Of a stretch of 64,000 nucleotides of DNA, positions 34,905-46,413 are shown piece by piece (within the stretch, counting starts at the first letter, position 1; every line of letters begins with the position of its first letter). The position numbers and the translations under genes are program-made. The notes below the pieces were generated by a model. It was not told the DNA's origin, did no database searches, and worked only from the letters and a program-made list of their open reading frames with translations. The DNA lies in NCBI GenBank assembly GCA_023627715.1, contig JAMAHW010000096.1, positions 104,424 through 168,423 on the forward strand. Direction: 5' to 3'. Origin of the DNA: Periconia sp. R9002 (taxonomy: Eukaryota; Ascomycota; Dothideomycetes; Pleosporales; Periconiaceae).

Positions 34905-37460
34905 ATGGCCCAACCCCCTTCACGTAACAAGGCGCCATCGTCAATATCCCGCGATAAGCCGGATAGCTTGTCCACCTTTCTGGACACCAACGCGCGATTA
35001 GGAAGCATTCTAGGCAAGCGAAAGCCAGAGGTAGCGTCGCAGTCGAGATCGAAAAGGCAGACTACATTGACAGAACCCGGTGTCCTCAGTTCGAATCCTT
35101 CTCCTCTTCCACTGGGCCATAATGACTTCCAGGCACATTCACCTCATTTCAGCGTTCCAACCATGGAAGGCAATGAATCCGAATCAGAGTCTATGGAAGA
35201 GGGAGCAGGTATGTTAGCGTAGCCTTGCTAACAGCCGCGAAGCAAACCTTTCTACATCACTAACGAATTTCATGTCTCAGAAGACCCTCCCTCCCCCCCG
35301 CGTACATCTTCTCGGGGCCTCCACCGGGAAAGCCGAATCGGTGCCCCCACAGCACAAGAGAGTCTCTTCGAAACTCGCCTCGTTCCTCGGCGTAGATCAT
35401 TTCCAACGCTGGACTACTCGCGAGCTCCTCCTAGGGACGCTATCCAGACGTACCAAACGAAGGATGAAATACAAGACCGAAAGAGGAAAACTTCTTCGTT
35501 TCCAACGGTTTATCGCATCAGTTGTGTCAGCAAGGATGCCAGGAGCAAGGATGCCAGGCACTGCCATAAAACACTATTCTCCGAGGATGACCCCGCGACC
35601 GCTACCTTGATAGAGGATCGACAATCAGGACACATATCAGGGATAAAGCCAATTTACCAGCTGCAAACATGGGTGCTCCAGTTTCAACAACCTTCGTTTG
35701 TTATAATAAAAAATCGAACCTGCCATGGACAAGGCTTATCTACAACGTTTCGTAAACGAGAAGAGTCAATACTATTTCTCGACGAGGATCTGCACCATGC
35801 AATCAAAAAAGTGGCCACTTGCCCCTTGGACACACTTTACGGCGATGATCACGCCTATCTGGAGATGCCAGCGCCTTACCGATTCCTCTATTGTCATATG
35901 GAAATCCTTCAAACGTATTCATTGACTGCCAATCCGGTCTTACGCTCAGCAATTGAATCGGTAACTGAATTCATTTGCATGAATTATGGAAACGAATATG
36001 CAGAAGCAGAGGCATTACTTTCCCGAAGGAAATTAACGATTCGCCATCTGGATAAAATCATTCAGCCAAATCAGCTGCTTTGTACCAACTACAACAAGAT
36101 TGTAGCCATTAATGTGGTTACGACTTGGCCATGGATTGAAGGTACTAGTCTATGCTGGGTCGGTTGGCATTGGGAATTCGAAACATACAGGTATATAAGA
36201 AAGGAGGATCGCGGGTCGTGTAGTGCCCCCGTGGAAGATGAAAATGAAGAATTCTCTCTTGAGAGTTTACATATCATCCCAATGTCTCTGCTCAGCCAAG
36301 ATGCAAAAGAAAGAGCTATCGAGCTCGGAAGGAAATCCTGGAGTTTTCGCCTAAAGAGTTTTGTCTACTGTGCCGGGACTGATTACGTTACGAAGGGGAG
36401 ATACATGATTGACCAAAAGATGTACCACCAACTTCACTCAAGAAACCGTTGGAAACAGCTGGGGCTTCGAAACAAGCAAAGGGATCCTTGGAAACTATCC
36501 TTGTCCTTGAATACTGAACCTACAGAGGATGAATTCCTGATCATGCCTGTTACCGTGAGCGCCTACAATTTCCTCGAAAAAGAGTGGGTTGATCTGCCTG
36601 TATCAGCCATCAGTTCAATAAAGTGGAACAAGCAACCATTCGAGGACCTTGTTCTCCCAGAACAAACTAAGCGTCTTGTGAGGGCTCTGGTGGAGGTGCG
36701 AGCATCATCGATCAAAGAGAAACAAAAACAGAAAGACCGCCCGAGAGGCTTCGATATAATACCTGGGAAGGGAAATGGGCTGATCATGTTGTATCACGGT
36801 TCACCAGGCACAGGAAAAACGCTCACCGCTGAATCAGTCGCTGAGATAGCTGAGATGCCACTATATCCTATCACCTGCGGAGACATTGGTACTGATCCTG
36901 AAAGAGTAGAGCAGTACCTCCGAACGGTATTTGAACTAGGACAAGAATGGAATTGCGTGCTCCTTCTAGATGAGGCGGATGTCTTCCTTGAAGAACGATC
37001 GTTGACTGATCTCCAAAGGAACAGCCTTGTGTCAGTGTTTCTACGCATGCTGGAGTACTATGAGGGGATCCTGATACTTACATCTAATCGCGTGGGGACC
37101 TTCGATGAGGCGTTTCGATCACGGATACATATCGCGTTACACTACGAGGATTTGAAGCCACGCTCGCGAAAGATGATTTGGACTAATTTCCTCAAACGCT
37201 TGGAAGAAACCGACGAAGGTGAGAGAGTGGATGAGATAATAGGGAAAATAGATGAACTGGCAAATCACAAGCTCAACGGACGTGAGATTCGGAATGCTTT
37301 AGCAACTGCAAGGCAGTTAGCAATGCATGAAGGTAAGAAGATGCAATGGGAGCATCTACAGATCGCCATAAGCACAGCGAATAAATTTGGGAAGTATTTA
37401 ACTGAGATTCATGGACATAGTGATGGGGATTGGGCAAGAGAAAAGAAAGAAAGATGGTGA
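34905..37460 (+). CDS. AAA+ ATPase with N-terminal DUF7025-type region
   Basis: Two exons, 34905-35208 and 35281-37460, with a 72 nt intron (GTATGT, two CTAAC-type branch sites, TCTCAG) give 827 residues. The first ~200 residues are low-complexity and basic/Ser-rich. The middle contains NYNKIVAINVVTTWPWIEG, as in the DUF7025 domain common in fungal AAA proteins. The ATPase core has Walker A GSPGTGKT at 608-615, Walker B LLLDEADVF (Asp665, Glu666), sensor 1 in LILTSNRV and an arginine-finger region at FRSRIH. A C-terminal helical lid follows (LNGREIRNALATARQLA). It is a single-AAA protein of the BCS1/CDC48-like fungal group, likely oligomeric; the substrate is unknown. It diverges from the DUF7708 gene, and the pairing may be functional. 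Confidence 0.85.
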
Positions 37461-37935
37461 GGTCTATTGTGTAGAAAATAGCAATTGTCTATTTATTGTT
37501 TATAAGTAGGATACGTAGGGAACTATTTATAGTTTATAAGGATAATATAATATAGATTCTATAAAGAGGGTAGACACTTTTAGATAGTATAAGTACTACC
37601 TATTTCAAACCACCAAGATACGAGAGACTAACCTGATTAAGCGCCGACGTACTCCGACGTTAGCTTAATCGGAAGTACCGCATCGACTTTGAATTTCAAC
37701 AACTATCAACTCAAAAACAGACAATGAATTCGTCCAACTGTCTGATGAGGGTAGTGGCGCTGTATGCACTTCGGCTTCTATGCGATGGTCCAGACCCACG
37801 TAATAGTGGTTAGAGAGGATTGGGGGTTCAGAAATGTTGGTGTTTGGATAACAAACTTGGGAGACTGTCACGCCTCGACTGTATAGAGGTTGAATATTAT
37901 AAAGAAACAATTCTAAAATATATTTGATTATCCAG
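37461..37935. other. Intergenic, AT-rich
   Basis: Immediately after the AAA+ gene comes an AT-rich TA-dense stretch (37480-37620), then motif-free sequence. Confidence 0.5.
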
Positions 37936-38330
37936 AAAGGTCGAGAAGGCCCCCAAGTCTGGAAAGAAGACTCGTTTTCCCTCTAGCACGCTTTTAAAGG
38001 CAAAACGCTACGAGGCAGCTAAAGTCGCGATCAGTAACCGCTTCCTGATCTCCGAGCTTTTGGTACACATCATTGCAGTTGGAACAGCGGCCACGCTTGT
38101 GGTTCTAAACTTGACAACTACAGCATAGATCAGCTTCAAGATAAAGGAAATTAACGAACTGAACCACGAGATAAGACTGGCAAATTCTCGCGAAAGGTCA
38201 TAAGCTATGCATGCTCTAATCACTATCTTTTATTTATTCAATTATATGAGGACATTGCTCGTCGGTGATGGGGTTCCGTTTGGTTTGCTTAATGCGACGT
38301 ATCAAGTAGCAGTTCTATAATGCTATATAC
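37936..38330 (+). pseudogene. Relic of a large fungal membrane protein
   Basis: A plus frame reads KRYEAAKVAISNRFLISELL, then a hydrophobic stretch (HIIAVGTAATLVVLNL), TAG, ISFKIKEINELNHEI, TAA, then MHALITIFYLFNYMRTLLV and GVPFGLLNATYQV. This matches the N-terminal membrane core of the protein family at 20181 (compare HLRYELVQANGLPLGLLASGFQ). Stops occur at about 38126 and 38201, and more follow. No intact start or C-terminal half was found. Confidence 0.5.
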
Positions 38331-39129
38331 AAAAGACGAGCATGGATGGCTAGACTGTTCGCCTAGGAAGTAGTAGCCAGATGATACTCTATAAGACACA
38401 TTTGTCATCTCACCAATATGTAAAGGAGCCTCAGTCGATGGGATTACATGGGATAATCTTGTCTTCGGCGATTAGAGCAGTGGCATTTGAAGCGAGATGT
38501 ACACAGACGCCATTTGTGGTGAAGGGAGGTCCGTTTTGGAGCTTGGAAAAAAGACTCATGACAGGAATTGGGGTCCTTCAAAGTACCACAACACTCTCTT
38601 CGCGTGGGTTGCTGAGTCTAGTGTCTCAACTCCGAAGATGTAGTGTTAGGCGTCGGAGGCGGGGCACATGCCTTTCACTAGCAATCAAGTTCAGATTTCC
38701 CGCCAAAACGGTCCTCGTGCTAGGGCAGAATAGGGACCTATCAACTTGACCCAGATCGATCGATATCTTGGCATCGCCGACGACGTTTTGAGTAGGTTCG
38801 ATGATGTCCAACCTGGAGGGAGATACGCTAGATGAGGTCGCGGTGACTGCATATGCGTGAGGATCCGAATTCAATTCCATGTCACTTCGCAGCTTTGGGT
38901 TGGTCTGTTTGGGTTATTGCCCGTAAATAGTTGATTGTGCGGAGGTACTTATCTAGCCGAGTAGCTACGACTGATTAACCGCATTGTGTCAGCGTTGTGG
39001 GGCATAGTTGTGGTGCGGCACAGCAAACCCTGCGTTGGCATAAAACAATCCAATTGCACTCCGTCGCGAAGCACAGCTCCATCCGACCTCTGCTTCACTG
39101 CCTCTAATATAATCTACAAAGACAGCGCG
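38331..39129. other. Intergenic, promoter side of the P450
   Basis: Holds motif-free frames (38381-38749 plus, 38626-38880 minus), possibly more decay of the membrane-protein relic. Nothing firm. Confidence 0.4.
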
Positions 39130-40874
39130 ATGACTGAACAATATCTGTGGATTTTGTACTGCTTGGGAGCGTACGCAATCTATGTGGGTCTCGGTCGACA
39201 GTTCTGGTAACCACGGCTGTTCTAATTTTAAATCAGTATCTGTTGAGCGCGCTGCGCTGTATCTTTTTCCATCCTCTCTCGAAGTACCCTGGTCCCGTAT
39301 TCGCTCGATTTTCTGGGTGGCCTTCATTCTGGCATGCGTTGAAGGGTGATCGTCACATATGGTTCTGGCAATTGCGTGAACTATACGGTGAGCAGTGCCA
39401 GCGCTGAGAACGAGCGACCACATTGATAACAAAGCAGGACCCGTCGCTCGTTATCGCTACGACAGCGTAGTTCTCACAACACCAGAGGCATTGCACTTGA
39501 TTTACGGTTCCTCGTCGAATGTTCAGAAGGCCCATCAGTACGGCGTCTGGCCGAAGAAGGCAGAGTCTCCTCAGACTTTTTCCTGTGTGGACAAGCGATT
39601 GCATGCCCGCATGCGAAGAATATTAAATGCTGCCATCTCGGATAAAGCAGTTCGATCGGCGTCGGAATTCGTCATAGCGCATGTAGACCGCTGGCTGGAG
39701 CTGTCGAGCGACAGAGAGGGTGAATGGGGCAAACCTAGGAACATGGCCACTTGGGCAGATAGTCTGCAATTCGACATTATGGCCGAATTGTGCTTCGGGA
39801 AGTCGTTTGGAGCCAAGGAGCCAGGTCCAAATGAATTCCGGAGTATCCCAAAGAGTATTTCTGACTTTGTGTGGTTGACGTATCGGGTCAGTGAAGCTGG
39901 TTCTTTGCTTTGTGATGCTGAAAACAGCATTGGCTGACAATTTCCAGATCATGAACTCTCCATTCGCATCTACATGGGTCTGGCTCAAACCAAGGGGCCT
40001 GGATGCCATGTTTGGCAGATTAATGCCCAAGAAGATCAAGGAATACGTCGCGTTTGTTAATGGACACGTCTCCGAACGGCTAGAGCAAGAAGAGTCCGCG
40101 GAAAGCAAAAGCGATGAAAGCCGTCGCAAAGATTTTCTCCACTACCTCTTTCAAGCAGTCGACCCCAAATCAGGACGCCGATACTCTCGGCCAGATCTCT
40201 TCGCCGAAGCTGACATGCTGGCTGTAGGGGCGGCCGATACCACTGCAGCTACTATAGCAGCTTCTTTCTTCTACATAGCTAGGAACCCTCTTGTCTATCG
40301 GAGGCTCAGCGAAGAGATTCGAACTGTATTCCAATCAGCGGAAGATATCAAAATGGGTCCTCAACTCAACAGCTGCAAATACTTGCGCGCAACTATCAAC
40401 GAGACGTTGCGAATGAGTCCTCCCGGTGCCAATGAATTCCCTCGCGAAGTGCTGGAAGGAGGTCTTCAGATAGGGGAACATTACCTTCCAGCTGGTGTAA
40501 ACGTTGGATGTGGATTCTGGGCACTGTTTCACGACGAAAACATTTTCGGGGACCCTTTTGTGTTCCGTCCTGACAGGTGGCTCGTAGGAGACGGTACTTC
40601 GGAAGAAGATGTTGCGATTGCTGAGAAAGCCTTTGCCCCATTTTCCTTGGGCGTTCGAGGTTGTCCTGGGAAGGGTCTTGCTATGATGGAACTGAGCATT
40701 CTTCTTGCCAAAACGTTCTATGGGTATGAGTTCCGTCTGGAGCCTGGCGATAAGACAGGAGAAGGATATCCAGGAATGGGGTGGGGTAGGAATAACAGAG
40801 GACAATACCAGACCCGCGATGCATTTGGGCCTTTAAGGAATGGACCGTATATACAATTCGTAAGGAGAGCCTAA
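39130..40874 (+). CDS. Cytochrome P450 monooxygenase
   Basis: Four exons, 39130-39183, 39237-39387, 39438-39886 and 39948-40874, give 526 residues, full length for a microsomal fungal P450. The introns are 53, 50 and 61 nt with good signals. The N-terminus is a membrane anchor ending in the proline hinge (FFHPLSKYPGP). The I-helix oxygen-binding motif reads AVGAADTTA, the K-helix ExxR is INETLRM, the PERF-type motif is FRPDRWL, and the heme loop is FSLGVRGCPGKGLA with the Cys ligand. It should be an ER-anchored oxidase needing NADPH-P450 reductase. It lies next to a broken highly reducing PKS, so it probably belonged to a polyketide pathway. Intact; substrate unknown. Confidence 0.93.
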
Positions 40875-41356
40875 GAAGGCATTTCTTCTTACATCACTCG
40901 TCCTTTTTGCAATACATGTAATGATGACATGATGGGGCGTATCTTCGTATCCGGCTAGACTTGTCCTGGCTGTGGGTAGTATTAGGTAGGCCTTGAGTCT
41001 AAATTTTGTTGAAGTTACGTTATGGAGAACGTTGACCATCAGTTTTATGGTTCAGGGCACTGTATACTTTACATACCTTTATTAAATAACATTACAATAT
41101 TGGCGCAGGCAATTGAGCTACATCAAAATAGGTGGAACAATATATTCTAAACCTACAACATTACCCATTACCAATTCGGACAAGAGGTCATTAATAAGGA
41201 AGAGAGCACAGTGGGTAGTAATGACTATACTTCTAGGACTGCTCTTTATTCAGAAACGAAAGGCAGGTAACAACAGTGAAACCAATAAAATCTGTGCCGA
41301 TGCTATTCAAGGTCCAGTCATAGGACCAGTCTTGACAAATCCTTGTCGTCTTAGGA
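40875..41356. other. Intergenic
   Basis: 3' flank of the P450. An 86-codon plus frame at 41113-41373 shows no motif. Confidence 0.5.
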
Positions 41357-42218
41357 ATGGTCATATTCTATAGCCCCCATCAGCAAGCACTATTACAAGG
41401 GGATACCACGAACGGACGGGCTATGAGGGACTATACAACCTCCGATGGATTACTCCTCTTGACGCAAGCGGCAGGAGTTTATGCCCCATTCATACTCTAT
41501 GACGCTTGGGTTTGTAAGAACTTTGCGCTCCGAAAGAAAGGTTCCGTTCACCACCCTAGAAAATGATGACATTACCAGAGCGGACTCGCCGAGTAAGGTT
41601 GTCGAGATCTTTGACAAAACGCAAGAAGAGCTCATCGACCACAACATTGATGCAGAAAGCGAGCACACTCTGAAGGACGGAACAATTCACCTCCCGAGAT
41701 TCCACTGATTCTCGGTCAAGGACAGAATAGAGGTGGCAGCCAGAGACGTAGAGCACAAGCTTCTCTGCATCGGTCAAAAAGGCTCCATCAACGGCTTGCG
41801 GTAGGAGAAGAACGACCCAGTCGCGAGACCATGTGGCGAGGGCAAAGTAGCCATCTGTCCGCACACCATCGGTGTCAATTTCCGTGATATTCTCCAAACC
41901 AAGGCATCATTAACGGCGACGATCCTGGGGGGGGGGGAGTGCGGCAGTACTGTTACGGAGATTGGCCCTAGCGTCACGGATTTCTAGCTTAGAGATAGGA
42001 TATTCGTCATGATTCCTTACTGCTTCTCCGATCGCATAATCGTGCCTGCGGATATAGTGGCTAAGATCCCCGATAACCTGTCGCTCGAAGTGTCTGCTAC
42101 GATGCCCATTACCTACTTGACAGTGGTTTACGCGCTACGCCATCTACGTGTCCTTGACAAGGATGATGTACGTTTTTCCCGGCCAGCTGACTATGAACAA
42201 TCTTTAAAGTACGAGTGA
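41357..42218 (+). pseudogene. Highly reducing polyketide synthase fragment (enoyl-reductase region)
   Basis: From 41481 to 42218 a single frame is interrupted by TGA (41706-41708), TAG (about 41802-41804) and TAG (about 41988-41990); a further frame at 41357 (LLLLTQAAGVYA) joins by a shift. The translation has MTLGFVRTLRSE, then ESEHTLKDGTIHLPRF, TIGVNFRDIL, STVTEIGPSVTDF and PADIVAKIPDNLSLE followed by TMPITYLTVVYAL. These are the linker and N-terminal half of the enoyl-reductase domain of highly reducing type I PKSs. The nucleotide-binding GGVG loop is not reached: similarity ends near 42168. No KS, AT, KR or ACP pieces were found. It is a dead remnant adjoining an intact P450. Confidence 0.75.
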
Positions 42219-42312
42219 GCACGTATCTAGGGAAAAGATTTAGTGTTCAGTCGACTGCCATACAAATTATTACTATCCTCTAGTCTAAATCAACTTCGTT
42301 CAAGCACTTCAA

Positions 42313-43545
42313 CTAATATATCCCTTCCATTTTAGGCCCAATATATGTATGTCGCGCTCGAACAATCCAGTATACGACCGCAATAATAACAACGCTAAAA
42401 TAAACCACCATAGACCAATTGAATGTCTCGACACCTAAACGGGCACCTGCAACGGGCGGCCAAAACGAAAAGAACCATCCGATAAAACTGTAGAGTAATG
42501 CGATAATTATGATCGGGGTTTCCAAGTAACCTAGCCGAAAAGGACCCCAAGCAACCTGTGACGGTGGTACTGTCAGTCTACGCCACAGCATGATGCTGAA
42601 ATCATAAAGGCGGAGTAAAAGCCAGAGGCAGTCAGACCAGTTAAAGCGTAGAATGCTACGGATGAGCCGAGGTTTAGAAGGGCTAGGAGGAGGGAGATGA
42701 GTGCGGTAATTGCGATTGCGTTAAGCGGAAGTGCAACTCGTGGTTCAACCTAATCATGCAAGTCAGTAATCATATCAAGCGGTGCGTACCGGAATTTTTC
42801 TCGACCGCGACACTGACCTTAGCTACCCAGCGAGCGAACGGTACTCCGTCTTCACGAGCAAACGCCCAGAGCATGCGGGAAGCCGTTGCCAACTGACCAA
42901 TGGCAGATGATATACCAAGCACAGTAATGATAGACACCTGTACAGATCAGTTGACGCACAAGACAAAGAAAGGGCCATTGAGCTAAAACAGGCGACCTTA
43001 CCAGAGCAGTTGTACCACCCGTTGAATCCGTGATCTTTATCAACATGGTAACCAGTGGAAAGGAAAATGCGTCGTTCAGCACGTGTTCTAGCGGACCCAT
43101 GCAGAAGACAAATGCAACAAAAATCGCGAAGCCTGCGCTGCCGTTGATGAGTGTTGTGAGGATCATCGAATATGGAATTACAGTGGCTGCATTCTCGATC
43201 TCCTCCGCTAGAATGTGTTAAATCAGTCAAAATCGCAAATTTGACGCAGGGAAAGAGAAGTACCCATATGAGTGGCCCCATCAACAGCATTAAACGCCCA
43301 CATAATCGTAACAGCTCCTACCAGGACGGACTGCGCATTGCTCGAGAAGCCAACACCATTTAGGAACGTACCAAAAATCTCACTCGCACATGCTTTTATG
43401 GGAGCCAAGTACACAAAGACAAGGAGAAATGCGAAGAAACCGAGAATGTGGAGAATCAATACGATACACTCGAGGCTCGGGAAGACTCGGCTAAGGACCG
43501 TGGTAAACAAGACTGAGATTGCGACAACCGCCTTGGCTTACAGCA
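42313..43545 (-). pseudogene. 5'-tru­ncated amino-acid/choline permease (APC family)
   Basis: The minus strand carries the C-terminal half of a fungal APC transporter. The first visible segment has SVLFTTVLSRVFPSLE. Then come LGFFAFLLVFVYLAP, IMWAFNAVDGATHMAEEIENA, MILTTLINGSAGFAIFVAF, LATASRMLWAFAREDG and LNAIAITALISLLLALLNL, and the ending GWFFSFWPP...YIGPKMEGIY. Introns at 43263-43208, 43001-42938 and about 42819-42751 keep the frame. A one-base shift near 42590 separates FYSAFMI from MLWRRLTVPP. The first ~200-250 residues expected for the family are absent, and the sequence runs directly into the promoter of the divergent GNAT gene. Probably dead, once a cluster-associated or general transporter. 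Confidence 0.7.
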
Positions 43546-43711
43546 CACCCTCACGCTACGCCGCTTGGACGCCTATTTAATCGTTTCCTTTCGTCAACAC
43601 GTCATCCCGCACATGCGAAAACCTACAAATTCCACAGTTTCCTCGTTGTTCAGGAACTTCCTCCGCACCTTCAGATCGTGCCTACCAGCCAACCAACGCA
43701 GTCCTTCAGGC

Positions 43712-44484
43712 ATGCCTTTTGAACTCAGCGTCGTCACCAAGGAGGAGCTGCATAATGTAGTGGAAATGCTGTTCTACGCTTACGAAGAGTCATCCGCCTT
43801 TGTGAACGCTGTTTACCCTCACAAGATCACCAAAGACGGAATCGAAGGACTTAACATGGTCGTAGTTCGCCTGCAGTATCTGATCGACATTGATCCCAGT
43901 GTGCGGTGGTTTAAGGTCACAGACTCCACCACCGGCGAAATTGTTTCTGCATCTCAGTGGAATGTGTATGACAAGGAGAAGCCACCGGAGATGATGCTGG
44001 ACGGCCCCCCAGGATCTTGGGCGTCTGATGAGGATAAGAAGTATGCTATTGAGATGTTCGAGTCCTTCATCATGCCAAGGTACGCCAGATTTCGGCAGGT
44101 GGATTTACCAATCATTTGTAAGTTGGGCAATAAATCTTACATAAAAGCTCTTGCTAAGCCACACAGGTCTGAACATTATGGGGACTGCAAAGAAGTACCA
44201 ATACAAAGGTGCAGCGACACTGCAAGTGAAGAAATTCACGGCTCTTGCTGATGAGCTCAATGCGGTCGTAAGGCGTCTGTGTCCCCACTTTATTGATATA
44301 CGCTTACATTTCTGCCTAACAGATAACGACCGAATCAACCACCGCGGCCCGATGGTTGTACGAGAAGAATGGGTTTGTATTATCGAAGGAGCCGGGTCAT
44401 TGGACCATCGAGGCAAAGTCGCCCGAATTTTTCGATCGGCCGAAAGAGCATCTATTCTTCATGGAGCGACCCAGAACAAGGTAG
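43712..44484 (+). CDS. GNAT-family N-acetyltransferase
   Basis: Three exons, 43712-44117, 44167-44267 and 44323-44484, give 222 residues; introns of 49 and 55 nt have strong signals. The ATG at 43712 (MPFELSVVTKEEL) is favoured because GNAT homology starts there. An in-frame ATG at 43613 would add 33 Ser/Arg-rich residues that could be a targeting sequence. The protein shows the beta-strand with substrate context (WFKVTDSTTGEIVSASQW). The acetyl-CoA loop region is degenerate (GTAKKYQYKGAATLQVKKF), and the classical C-terminal ARWLYEKNGFVLS is clear. It acetylates an unknown amine. It sits between the relic permease and UstYa-like pieces of the decayed cluster and remains open. Confidence 0.82.
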
Positions 44485-45621
44485 AGTCGGTATATTGTTA
44501 ATGGTCCTGCGTCCCCGTATACCTTAGCCTCTCCTTAGAATATAGGATTCACTCATTGTATGCATGTACAAGCTCAAGGCTAGTGCCTTCTCCCTTGCCT
44601 ACATGAACGTGCAGATACTGGCAAGAAAATGATGTACCTAAATTTGGCGGACCGGTGCAGCTCAACATGGTTATCTTGATACTTGCATGAGGCGATGCAG
44701 TTTACCCTTCACAAACCCACACGCATGTATCGTTTATGTTATCGCTGAGAAAGTGAGAGAAATGATAGAAGAAGCTGATTGATTCTGATATCGGGAGAAA
44801 GCTCTGATATGTACATCCTGGGTGTTTGCTTCACCCTACGCTAGCTATTTGCTAGCAATCAGTGAACAAAGGAAATCTAAGAAATACGTCCTATTATTAA
44901 GATTGCAGGAGGCTATTTTTCCAATTTTAATTGGTTTTTAGAGTGGGCTACTGACTGATTTGGGCTGCTGACTGATAAAATGTATGTAACTAACATAATT
45001 AGAGATATAACCGATGAAGCCTATGATAGGCAATTCTCTTGGGGCCCGCCGAAACGCATGAGCTGCTTGAAAAACAAATAAATCACAGTGCATTGTAGAT
45101 TGAATGGCCAATCATTTTGCATCTCCTATATGAGTAGACTCGCCACGGAGCAGCCCAGGAGCAGTGCTGTGCCGCAGACCACGCGGGGCCACACCCGTGA
45201 TCCTCAACAGCTTCGTTTCCGAAGACCATGCCGAAAACACCCCTCCAACACTCTCATACAGCCTTGTCTCTTTTGACCGCGCCACATGCCGACCATGAAC
45301 GCCGATGCGCCAAGTTTATTGATGTTTCAACGGTAAGCGCCTTGAAGCCTAACAGCTCTCCGTGCTGATCATACCTTGGTCTATTGTCAATAAATGTACC
45401 GATAGGCCAAAGAAGATACATTTGTTACATGTTCTTCACCCGTGTATACGTCACATCAGGATGTCTCTGAGTTGATCTCACAGCCATTGCAAATGCAGAA
45501 ACATGACGAACAGGTGGAATCATGGGATATATTTCATTCATATCTTACGCTTGCATCCTAGTATTCCAGGGCGTAGGGGCTTATCACCCCTTCCGGCCTG
45601 CGTTAGATGCCCTGCCAAGCT
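44485..45621. other. Intergenic, nothing firm
   Basis: Over 1 kb with no supported gene. A short GC-richer patch at 45130-45290 is open in more than one frame but matches nothing I recognise. Confidence 0.45.
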
Positions 45622-45783
45622 TTAGAAGCAGGCTGTGTCCATTTCACCATCAACACCATCCACAAAGGCTGGACGCGCGGCAAGAACTTCTTCCTTCTCC
45701 TTCTCCGACAGGCTGTCGAAGTCAACAGTGGCAGTTCCGCCAGACACAACTAGCTTGCCATTGTAGGTATGCGCTACAGGACG
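45622..45783 (-). pseudogene. C-terminal fragment of an unassigned protein
   Basis: A 53-codon minus frame ending at TAA 45622-45624 reads RPVAHTYNGKLVVSGGTATV, then FDSLSEKEKEEVL, then ends MDTACF. It is opposite to the UstYa-like relic and stops being open exactly next to the dispersed element at 45806. It looks like a real protein terminus, but I cannot name the family. Confidence 0.35.
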
Positions 45784-45805
45784 TTACCCAGCGTACCCCC
45801 CTCCT

Positions 45806-45843
45806 GTGTCGATACCCAGGGTAGTGATACTCTGTGAGGATCA
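45806..45843 (+). repeat. Dispersed ~36 bp element, copy C
   Basis: Third copy of the element at 2967 and 14942. It lies at the junction between the minus-strand fragment on its left and the UstYa-like relic on its right. Confidence 0.5.
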
Positions 45844-46382
45844 AATTCGAATTCATCGCCTCCCTCGAAACATACCACCACCTACACTGTATCGTAAGTC
45901 TTATTGTCGCCCAAAGAATTGATTCAACACTAGCTAATCTAAGCAGCGACGGTTGAAATGGCATCTCTATGAATCCTACTACTTCGCCAACATCACCGAT
46001 GCCGCCCGCATACTCGAACTAAACCACATGAGTAAGGGCACTCCGTTCCCATACCTTTTCACATTTTCTACTTTACTCAACCTCCCTCTCCCCATGCTGG
46101 TTTCCCATACAATCTACTAACTCAGAGATAGATCATTGCATTGAATCCCTCCGTCTAGCCACCATGTGCCACGCCGACACCTCATTATACACGCTAAAGT
46201 GGCGCGGTGAAGGGAAGAGGCCAGAACCAATAAATCATGGCCAGCGCAAATGCACTATATGGAATCAGATTGAGCAATGGGCCATGCCGAGGGTCGTGAG
46301 CAATAATCCAAAACTTATTAATCCGGATAAGCTGGTGGTTTCGAGTACTACGGCCGAGGAAGCAGATATGCCAAGTCACTAG
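45844..46382 (+). pseudogene. 5'-truncated UstYa-like (DUF3328) gene
   Basis: Three exon pieces, to 45893, 45947-46031 and 46126-46382, with introns of 53 and 94 nt. They encode ETYHHLHCI (first HxxHC motif), RRLKWHLYESYYFANITDA, then KIDHCIESLRLATMCHADTSL (second motif region, with Lys in place of the first His) and a C-terminal tail ending EEADMPSH. These match UstYa-family oxidases that cyclise or hydroxylate ribosomal peptides and other metabolites in fungi. The N-terminal membrane anchor is missing: upstream lies the dispersed element and a fragment of an opposite-strand gene. The remaining exons are undamaged, so truncation may be fairly recent. Confidence 0.65.
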
Positions 46383-46413
46383 TGTTACGTGTGTAGCTAA
46401 GATACATGCTTGA

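Noticed and set aside
35080..35100. GTTCGAATCC box resembling a tRNA T-arm
   Set aside because: It lies inside exon 1 of the AAA+ gene, and no matching A-box or cloverleaf surrounds it.
39204..39236. Thirty-base intron GTAACC...AATCAG in the P450 5' end
   Set aside because: Too short for a spliceosomal intron; the 53 nt intron starting at 39184 gives the same acceptor and correct frame.
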